Shown here: positions 1 to 5,358 of the stretch, in pieces
Layout of the letters: each line of letters starts with the position of its first letter
Position numbering within the stretch: the first letter of the stretch is position 1
Virus record (IMG/VR): IMGVR_UViG_3300039049_000083
Span: 1-22,437 of that record
Reading direction: 5' to 3' (one strand)
DNA from: a virus
Length of the DNA stretch: 22,437 nucleotides
Notes under the pieces: model-generated
What the model saw: the letters and a program-made list of their open reading frames with translations, nothing else
What the model was told of the DNA's origin: nothing
The model's database searches: none
Position numbers and translations under genes: made by a program

Positions 1-1059
1 GAAGATAAAACTAAAATAATATTAGCAGTTGATACAGACGATCCTGGTTTAGCCCTGCGCGCTGAGCTTGTTCGTAGACTGGGTGCTGAAGTTTGTTTTC
101 TAGCAGACTTTGAAAACTGTAAAGATGCTAACGAATATTTAATAAAGCATGGTAAAGAAAAGCTTAGACAAGCTATAAAACAAGCTAGACCATATCCGTT
201 AGAAAATGTTACAACATTTAAAGATATAGAAAATGATGTAACAGACTTTGTTAAAAACGGTTTTAAAGCTGGTTATCAAATAGGTTTATCTAACTTTGAC
301 CAAATATTTTCTACATATACAGGTCAGTTTATTACAGTAACAGGTATACCAAGTTCAGGTAAATCTGATTTTGTAGATCAGATGGTTGTAGGTTATAATA
401 AAAATTATAGTTGGAAGACAGCGTTTGCATCACCAGAAAATGCACCGAACTATTTACACGCTCACAAGCTTATGCGTAAAGTGTGGGGCGATATGCCAAG
501 TAGAGATGATATAGGTTCTGCTAAATGGAAAGAAGTTGCTAATCACGTAAACGATAACTTCTTTTTTATAGATATGGAAAAATATACTCTTGAATCTGTA
601 TTACGTAAAGGAGCAGAGCTTGTTAAACGTAAAGGTATTAAATGTTTAGTCATTGATCCTTTTAATAAAGTTAGAGATCGCAATGCTAGTTCGTTAGATG
701 TTAACATATATACTATGGAATATCTAACTAAAATAGAAACATTTGCTAAAAAATACGACGTGTTAGTGTTTATTGTAGCACATCCAACTAAAATGTACAA
801 AACCAGTGACGGTAAAATTGAAGAACCTAATATGTACAACATTAAAGGTGGTGGTGAATGGTATGATGCTAGTTATCATGGTTTATTAGTACATAGGGAT
901 TATGAACTTAAAAATACAAAAGTAAAAGTATTAAAAGTAAAATTTCAAAACTTAGGTGAAAATGGTGCTGAGGCTTTCTTTACATGGGAGCCAAGATCAG
1001 GTTGTTTTATACCAGACGTAGCACAAGTAGCTAATGAAGAGCCAATGCCATGGGAATAA
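1..1059 (+). CDS. Primase-helicase (T7 gp4/Twinkle type), 5' end outside the window
   Basis: The frame is open from base 1 to the TAA at 1057-1059, so this is the last 352 residues of a longer protein. Residues 8-16 carry the TOPRIM acidic pair (AVDTDDPG, D11 and D13), which marks the end of a primase domain. A DnaB/RecA-like helicase domain follows: Walker A GIPSSGKS at 115-122, Walker B LVIDPF with D219, and an AHPTK motif near 261-264 typical of Twinkle-like helicases. The family unwinds duplex DNA at the phage fork and primes the lagging strand. The zinc-binding and catalytic primase N-terminus would lie left of the window. It ends one base before the next start codon, and its place at the head of a nucleotide-metabolism cluster fits T7-like phages. 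An internal ATG at 382 lies after Walker A and cannot be the true start. Confidence 0.93.
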   Translation, partial: EDKTKIILAVDTDDPGLALRAELVRRLGAEVCFLADFENCKDANEYLIKHGKEKLRQAIKQARPYPLENVTTFKDIENDVTDFVKNGFKAGYQIGLSNFDQIFSTYTGQFITVTGIPSSGKSDFVDQMVVGYNKNYSWKTAFASPENAPNYLHAHKLMRKVWGDMPSRDDIGSAKWKEVANHVNDNFFFIDMEKYTLESVLRKGAELVKRKGIKCLVIDPFNKVRDRNASSLDVNIYTMEYLTKIETFAKKYDVLVFIVAHPTKMYKTSDGKIEEPNMYNIKGGGEWYDASYHGLLVHRDYELKNTKVKVLKVKFQNLGENGAEAFFTWEPRSGCFIPDVAQVANEEPMPWE

Positions 1060-1308
1060 ATGCCTAGAAAAAAAGATGTAATGGGAATATACTTACCAAC
1101 GCGTAAAGAAAAAGAAGCTTACCATTGGTGTATAAACAATGGTATTTTTATTTCTCCTTTTGCAACTGGTGAAGGCACATGGTATATAGATATAAAATTA
1201 AATAATAATAATCATAGATCACCTGAAGCATATAGCCCAATAACTATATGGATAAAGATGTATGAATATTATAAATACTATTATAATAAATATGCGCACA
1301 AAATTTAA
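1060..1308 (+). CDS. Hypothetical 82-aa protein between primase-helicase and TS-like gene
   Basis: I do not recognise this protein. The ATG at 1060 follows directly after the TAA of the primase-helicase, and the end overlaps the next gene by 17-47 nt, so spacing supports it as a real cotranscribed gene. It has a basic N-terminus (MPRKKD), a Trp/Tyr-rich centre (YHWCINNG, GTWYIDIKL) and a Tyr/Lys-rich tail. No transmembrane segment, signal peptide or catalytic motif is visible. Small proteins of this size are common fillers in marine phage replication modules. The gene is probable; no function is offered. Confidence 0.7.
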   Translation: MPRKKDVMGIYLPTRKEKEAYHWCINNGIFISPFATGEGTWYIDIKLNNNNHRSPEAYSPITIWIKMYEYYKYYYNKYAHKI

Positions 1309-1933
1309 AAATGCAGATGAAGCTTACAACTATTTTCTTGATAAAATTATAGTTGATGGTGTAGCCTTTGGTGATACTAAAGCTTTATTTAATGTAGGTT
1401 TTACTTTAAAAAAACCTATGGAAAATTATATATTTAATAAAGAACGTAATTGGAAACCTGATTATGCTATTGCTGAGTGGAAATGGTATTTATCTGGTGA
1501 TCCTAATATTTACAAGCTTGGCGATATATACGGTAAAATACCGCCGATATGGGAGCGTATGGCTGATAGTTACAATAAAGTTAGGTCTAACTACGGTTGG
1601 CAGTGGCAACGTAACAACCAGCTAGATTACGTAGTCGCTAAACTTAAAAATGAAAAAGATACTAGACACGCAGCTATTAGTATTTATGACTGTAAAGAGC
1701 ATGCAACTTATGCTAAAGACACACCGTGTACATATGCTGTACAATTTACAATTGTAAATAATAAGCTAAATATGGCTGCTCTAATGCGTTCTAATGATCT
1801 CTGGTATGGTTTCTGTAATGATCAATACTGTTTTAGTATGTTACAAAAATTAGTTGCAGATAGGTTGAATATTGAAGTTGGTGAATATTATCATTATGCG
1901 CACAACTTACACTTATATAATAATAAATTATAA
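1292..1933 (+). CDS. Thymidylate synthase-fold enzyme, possibly dCMP hydroxymethylase
   Basis: From the ATG at 1292 the 213-aa product lines up with E. coli ThyA almost residue for residue in its second half. The catalytic Cys is C146 (TPCTYAVQF), the phosphate/nucleotide segment is RSNDLWYGF (R166-F174), and the tail HNLHLYNN places H207 and Y209 where ThyA has its sugar-binding His and Tyr. E62 in AEWKWYLSGD matches the catalytic Glu58 region. The odd point is D177: thymidylate synthases have Asn177 here to hold dUMP, while T4 dCMP hydroxymethylase has Asp (D179) to hold dCMP. The fold is certain; the substrate (dCMP rather than dUMP) and the product (5-hydroxymethyl- or 5-methyl-dCMP rather than dTMP) are inferred. 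An in-frame ATG at 1262 would add ten residues and a longer overlap, so 1292 is preferred. Confidence 0.88.
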   Translation: MRTKFKNADEAYNYFLDKIIVDGVAFGDTKALFNVGFTLKKPMENYIFNKERNWKPDYAIAEWKWYLSGDPNIYKLGDIYGKIPPIWERMADSYNKVRSNYGWQWQRNNQLDYVVAKLKNEKDTRHAAISIYDCKEHATYAKDTPCTYAVQFTIVNNKLNMAALMRSNDLWYGFCNDQYCFSMLQKLVADRLNIEVGEYYHYAHNLHLYNNKL

Positions 1934-1935
1934 AT

Positions 1936-2727
1936 ATGTATTTTATTTATCACATACCGGGTAAAAAAATTGGTGTTACAAGTAATCTTAATACGAGAGT
2001 TACGTTAACACAGGGTTATAGCCCAGACGAATATGAAGTTCTTGATCAGTCCGATGATATAGATTATATATCAGAGAAAGAGATAGAACTTCAAAAGTCT
2101 TATGGGTATAGAGTTGATCGTAAAAAATATAATGAATTAGTTAAATTAAATAAAATGAAAATAAACGTAACAGAACAAACTACTACGTTTCCTTATCCAG
2201 TTAAAAAATTGAAAGGTAATTTAATGGACAATATAGGTATGGAGTGGGAAACCGAACATGGCTTATTTGTTTTAAATTTAGATTCAATTAGATGGATAAT
2301 GCAAAACGTTAAAACTTCTATGTATAACGATAATAGATGTTATGTATATAACAAAGCGTTTGCTGAGTGGTTTAAAGCTCCTGAATTATGGGGTGATGAT
2401 GTACCTGAAGGTAAAAGTGAAGTAATTGAAATTGCATCTATATTTGATAAAATTAGAGCATGGGCAAAAGCAAGAGGCTTATATGATAAAGGCAATACAT
2501 ATGTGCAATATGTTAAACTTCAAGAAGAAGCGGGTGAATTAGCAAAAGCATTACTACAAAATGATCATGATGAAATAAATGATGCAATTGGTGATATGGT
2601 TGTAGTGCTTACAAACCTAGCGCATTTACATGGTACAGAAATAGAGTATTGTATTGAAGATGCTTATAATGTTATTAGTGAACGAACAGGTAAAATGATT
2701 AACGGAACATTTGTAAAAGATGAATAA
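1936..2727 (+). CDS. GIY-YIG-like N-terminus joined to a MazG-type NTP pyrophosphohydrolase
   Basis: The C-terminal part (about residues 165-263) is an all-alpha MazG-like domain. It has the acidic helix LQEEAGELAKAL (E197, E198, E201) followed by HDEINDAIGD (E213, D216, D220), matching the EExxE-ExxD metal-binding signature. Such enzymes hydrolyse NTPs or dNTPs to monophosphate and pyrophosphate. The first 60 residues (YFIYHIPGKKIGVTSNLNTR) resemble a shortened GIY-YIG nuclease fold, with KIGVTSNLNTR standing for the YIG strand and conserved Arg (R21). I cannot confirm a catalytic Glu, so nuclease activity is uncertain. The centre (85-160) is Trp-rich and unrecognised. The gene starts 3 nt after the TS-like stop and overlaps the next gene by 8 nt, consistent with shared work in dNTP handling. 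Confidence 0.85.
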   Translation: MYFIYHIPGKKIGVTSNLNTRVTLTQGYSPDEYEVLDQSDDIDYISEKEIELQKSYGYRVDRKKYNELVKLNKMKINVTEQTTTFPYPVKKLKGNLMDNIGMEWETEHGLFVLNLDSIRWIMQNVKTSMYNDNRCYVYNKAFAEWFKAPELWGDDVPEGKSEVIEIASIFDKIRAWAKARGLYDKGNTYVQYVKLQEEAGELAKALLQNDHDEINDAIGDMVVVLTNLAHLHGTEIEYCIEDAYNVISERTGKMINGTFVKDE

Positions 2728-3025
2728 ATACGTAGTAAAAACAGACGATAAAATCGTACAACAAGTAATCGAAAAGATAGATCAACGTAGTCTGATTGGT
2801 CAAGCTAAGTACGGTGCAATGATGATGGAAGAAGTTGAAGGAAAAGATAAAGACCTTAACGATTTTTTAACAGACGTGCAAGAAGAAATAATGGATGCTT
2901 TGCTATACATACAAGCAGCTAGAGCTTGCTTACGTGATGAAATAGAAGAAGCTATGTTAAACCGTATGAATATTATAGGTCAAAACGGTAATGACGGCTT
3001 ACATTATGAAGAAGAAGATTTATAG
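2720..3025 (+). CDS. Small MazG-like / all-alpha NTP pyrophosphohydrolase-family protein
   Basis: This 101-aa acidic protein overlaps the MazG-domain gene by 8 nt. It has the pattern of a small phage family: IDQRSLIGQAKYG near 20-32, then LNDFLTDVQEEIMDALLYIQAARA at about 46-69, where the acidic helix QEEIMDALLYI resembles the EExxD core of MazG-like hydrolases. The C-terminal 30 residues are acidic and probably disordered. The likely role is nucleotide pyrophosphate hydrolysis or a regulatory relative of it; the assignment is by pattern only. Two neighbouring genes with this kind of fold suggest division of labour between substrates. Confidence 0.68.
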   Translation: MNKYVVKTDDKIVQQVIEKIDQRSLIGQAKYGAMMMEEVEGKDKDLNDFLTDVQEEIMDALLYIQAARACLRDEIEEAMLNRMNIIGQNGNDGLHYEEEDL

Positions 3026-3476
3026 AAAAAAGAAACGTGGACCTGTACAGGCAAAAAAAGTAACATATGATGGTATCAAATTTGCTTCAGGTCTTGAAAA
3101 ATATATGTATCAAGCTCTTAAAAAAGCTAAATTAAAAGCTGTTTATGAAGGAGCAACATTTGAAGTATCAAAAGGATTTGAATTTACAAATACTTCATAT
3201 GAAAGAACAGGTAATGGTAAAGGCGAGTTTAAACAAAGAGGTAAAAAAAAGATATTACCAATTAAATACACGCCTGATTTTATAGGATACACTAATGGAG
3301 CTGAATATCATTACATAATTGAATGTAAAGGTAGGGCTAATGAATCTTTTCCAATGCGATGGAAATTATTTAAAAAATATGTTAGTAAGAATTTACCAAA
3401 TACAACGTTATTTAAACCACAAAATCAAAAAGAATGCGACGAAACAGTAAGGTTAATCCTAAGTTATCTAAAATAA
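3006..3476 (+). CDS. T7 endonuclease I-like Holliday-junction nuclease
   Basis: The product shows the PD-(D/E)XK layout of T7 gp3. From the ATG at 3006 (156 aa) it has FASGLEKYMYQALKK (E31), then IKYTPDFIGY (D91), then YIIECKGRAN (E106, K108). T7 endonuclease I uses E20, D55, E65 and K67 in the motifs SGLE, YTPDF and ETKG, so all four catalytic residues are present. The family cuts branched DNA, resolving replication and recombination junctions before packaging and helping degrade host DNA. The N-terminus is very basic (MKKKIYRKKKRG), suiting DNA binding. An in-frame ATG at 2991 gives a 161-aa form with a longer overlap (35 nt) with the previous gene; neither start has a clear ribosome binding site. 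Confidence 0.88.
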   Translation: MKKKIYRKKKRGPVQAKKVTYDGIKFASGLEKYMYQALKKAKLKAVYEGATFEVSKGFEFTNTSYERTGNGKGEFKQRGKKKILPIKYTPDFIGYTNGAEYHYIIECKGRANESFPMRWKLFKKYVSKNLPNTTLFKPQNQKECDETVRLILSYLK

Positions 3477-3607
3477 TAGCTAGGAAAAAATACGCTGAGC
3501 GACAAATTGACAAGTGGGTTAAATGGTCTTGGCAGCAAAGAGGAAAAATAAAATACAAAGAACTTGTTAAATATCAAGATCAATATAATATTAAAGTTTA
3601 TGGATAA
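3434..3607 (+). CDS. Hypothetical 57-aa basic protein
   Basis: A 57-codon frame runs from ATG at 3434 to TAA at 3605-3607. It exactly fills the gap between the endonuclease gene (ends 3476) and the next gene (ATG 3600), overlapping them by 43 and 8 nt. This is the packing seen throughout the module. The product is strongly basic (MRRNSKVNPKLSKIIARKKY at the start, WVKWSWQQRGKIKYKEL in the centre) and could bind nucleic acid, but I do not recognise a family. Without it, 3477-3599 would be the largest hole in the + strand module. Confidence rests on context, not on homology. Confidence 0.6.
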   Translation: MRRNSKVNPKLSKIIARKKYAERQIDKWVKWSWQQRGKIKYKELVKYQDQYNIKVYG

Positions 3608-3749
3608 AGAAAAATGGAACTGGTCTTTGTCAATAGGTTTTTATCCGGGTGTATTATTCGGTGCAAGAGCTTATGAAGAAAAAGATCGATTAACTTATGT
3701 GTTTTATATCCCGTTTGTGGATATAGCACTAGAAATACCTTATAATTAA
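3600..3749 (+). CDS. Conserved-looking 49-aa phage protein
   Basis: The ATG at 3600 overlaps the previous stop codon region (ATGGATAA). A longer reading from 3564 is possible but adds an unlikely Ile/Asn-rich leader. The product MDKEKWNWSLSIGFYPGVLF continues with GARAYEEKD and YIPFVDIALEI. I know this pattern as a small protein recurring in marine phage genomes without assigned function. It has hydrophobic stretches but no clear transmembrane helix. It stops one base before the following ATG at 3750, so translation is probably coupled. Confidence 0.7.
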   Translation: MDKEKWNWSLSIGFYPGVLFGARAYEEKDRLTYVFYIPFVDIALEIPYN

Positions 3750-3989
3750 ATGTTTAGCAATATACCCAAAGATAAATTGTTACACTTTTTTTATGGAACA
3801 TTAATTAGTTTTGGTTCTATAGGATTATTTGGTGTATATGGTTTGTGGATTACAGTAATTGTAGCTGCAGCCAAAGAAATAGTATACGACTGGTATTTAG
3901 GCAAAGGTACTCCAGACTTTAAAGACTTTGTGATTACATGCTTACCAGCATTAATGTTTTTAATAATAGAATATAATGAGTTTATTTAA
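3750..3989 (+). CDS. Small integral membrane protein, unknown function
   Basis: This 79-aa protein begins directly after the preceding TAA and overlaps nrdB by 14 nt. After a short N-terminus (FSNIPKDKLLHFFYG) it has hydrophobic segments at about 12-27, 29-42 (GLWITVIVAAAKEIV is partly amphipathic) and 60-74 (VITCLPALMFLIIEY), so two or three membrane passes are likely. The KDKLLHFFYG start and the KEIVYDW--GKGTPDFKDF centre recur in many phage-encoded membrane proteins of this size. A holin-like role is conceivable, but its place inside the nucleotide module rather than near the lysin argues against that. No function is assigned. Confidence 0.72.
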   Translation: MFSNIPKDKLLHFFYGTLISFGSIGLFGVYGLWITVIVAAAKEIVYDWYLGKGTPDFKDFVITCLPALMFLIIEYNEFI

Positions 3990-4944
3990 AGAAAGAATAC
4001 CCTACAAACCGTTTGAGTACCCAATATATTATACCGAAGGTTGGTTAAAGCAAGCGCAAGCGTTTTGGTTACATACAGAAATACCTATGTCAGGTGATGT
4101 TAAAGACTGGAACGAAAAGCTTACACTAGCTGAGAAAAACTTAGTTGGTAATATACTATTAGGTTTTGCTCAAACCGAATGTGCTGTATCTGACTACTGG
4201 ACACAAAAAGTCGTATCATGGTTTCCAAAACACGAAGTGCAACAGATGGCTATGATGTTCGGCTCACAAGAAACAATACACGCTGTTGCATATAGTTATT
4301 TAAATGAAACATTGGGACTTGAAGACTTTGAAGCGTTTCTTCACGAACCTGCGACGTCAGAACGTTTTGACAACTTGGTTGCTTATGACGGCAACGATCC
4401 TGTGGGCATCGGTCGTAGCTTGGCAATCTTTTCCGCTTTCGCAGAGGGTGTTAGTTTATACAGTGCTTTTGCTGTTTTATATTCTTTTCAATTACGTAAT
4501 TTACTCAAAGGAATAGGACAACAAATGAAGTGGTCTGTAAGAGACGAATCATTACATAGTAAAATGGGTTGTCAATTATTTAGACATATGTGTGAAGAAA
4601 TACCTACACTAAAAGAAGACTGTAAAGAAGATATATACAAAGCCGCTAAAATTATGGTTGAGCTTGAAGAAAAATATATAGATAAAATGTTTGAGATGGG
4701 TGATATTGAAAACCTTAAAGCATATGATCTAAAACAATTTATAAGAAAAAGAACAAATGAGAAACTTATGGAACTGGGTTATACAGACAAAAGACGCTTT
4801 TTTAGCTTTGACAGAGCTGGCGCTGATGTACTTGATTGGTTTTATCATCTTACTGGTGGTCACACTCATACGGACTTTTTTGCGATTAGGCCGACTGATT
4901 ATAGCAAAGCTAATGAAGGTGAAGACTTTGAAGATATTTGGTAA
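3976..4944 (+). CDS. nrdB: Class I ribonucleotide reductase small subunit (NrdB)
   Basis: The 322-aa product is a ferritin-fold R2 subunit, which makes the stable radical used by NrdA to reduce ribonucleotides. Ligands and radical site align by spacing with E. coli NrdB. E99 and H102 (SQETIHAVAY) match E115/H118, Y106 matches the radical Tyr122, E157 (FAEGVSLY) matches E204, and E191/H194 (RDESLHSKMG) match E238/H241. D190 matches D237. The first ligand is E68 (FAQTECAV), exactly 31 residues before E99 as D84 is before E115, so it is Glu instead of Asp. The C-terminus (GEDFEDIW, with Y309 upstream) resembles the tail that docks into NrdA. It is shorter than E. coli NrdB (375 aa), as usual for phages. 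The partner is at 5324, but that copy is broken. Confidence 0.95.
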   Translation: MSLFKERIPYKPFEYPIYYTEGWLKQAQAFWLHTEIPMSGDVKDWNEKLTLAEKNLVGNILLGFAQTECAVSDYWTQKVVSWFPKHEVQQMAMMFGSQETIHAVAYSYLNETLGLEDFEAFLHEPATSERFDNLVAYDGNDPVGIGRSLAIFSAFAEGVSLYSAFAVLYSFQLRNLLKGIGQQMKWSVRDESLHSKMGCQLFRHMCEEIPTLKEDCKEDIYKAAKIMVELEEKYIDKMFEMGDIENLKAYDLKQFIRKRTNEKLMELGYTDKRRFFSFDRAGADVLDWFYHLTGGHTHTDFFAIRPTDYSKANEGEDFEDIW

Positions 4945-5137
4945 CGGTAAATTACCAGTGCGTATAGGTTATATGGGTGCTGGTATGATACTAGCTGCAC
5001 ACTGGACATTAGAACCTATATTATTTATATGTGGTTTTAGCTGTGTGTTAGTTCAAGTATCTTATAGAAAACAATGGAATTTAGTAGCGCTAAACATAAA
5101 TGGTTTAGTAGCTTGGATAATACATTATTTAAAATGA
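4913..5137 (+). CDS. Small membrane protein downstream of nrdB
   Basis: The start is placed at ATG 4913, giving 74 aa and a 32-nt overlap with nrdB. A longer frame from 4757 would lie wholly inside nrdB and is rejected. The N-terminus MKVKTLKIFGNGKLPVRIGY leads into two hydrophobic segments (about 21-32 GAGMILAAHWTL and 33-45 EPILFICGFSCVLV), then a polar turn with RKQWN and a third hydrophobic stretch at the C-terminus (NGLVAWIIHYL). I recall similar short proteins next to RNR genes in marine phage contigs; no function is known to me. The TGA is shared with the next ATG (ATGA), indicating coupled translation. Confidence 0.7.
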   Translation: MKVKTLKIFGNGKLPVRIGYMGAGMILAAHWTLEPILFICGFSCVLVQVSYRKQWNLVALNINGLVAWIIHYLK

Positions 5138-5358
5138 AAGAAAGTAAATTAATAGATATGCAGCGTAAAGTAGAAATACTTGGATCTGCATTAAAAAAAG
5201 CTTTGGTAAAACTAGATGCATTAGAAACATTTACACAAGGCATGCTAACATCTTTTCAAATACATATTGGTAAAGATGAGTGGGATAAAATAGTTGAACA
5301 ATTAAAAGATATAAACAAAAGAGATGATGTGGAACAACCAGTGGAAGAAAGGAGTTGA
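5134..5358 (+). CDS. Hypothetical 74-aa helical protein between nrdB and nrdA
   Basis: The ATG at 5134 overlaps the previous TGA in an ATGA junction, so this start is preferred over 5074. The product (MKESKLIDMQRKVEILGSAL, then KKALVKLDALETFTQGML) has heptad-like hydrophobic spacing at about residues 5-40, suggesting a coiled coil, and a charged acidic tail (DINKRDDVEQPVEERS). It overlaps the start of the RNR large-subunit frame by 35 nt. No catalytic motif is visible and no family is recognised. Confidence 0.68.
   Translation: MKESKLIDMQRKVEILGSALKKALVKLDALETFTQGMLTSFQIHIGKDEWDKIVEQLKDINKRDDVEQPVEERS

Noticed and set aside
3750-3989. Holin candidate
   Set aside because: Size and membrane segments would fit, but it sits among nucleotide genes on the other strand from the lysin and its sequence pattern is not one I know as a holin.
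4757-4912. Upstream extension giving a 126-aa membrane protein
   Set aside because: The extra 52 residues lie wholly inside nrdB in another frame; the ATG at 4913 gives a small protein with normal overlap.
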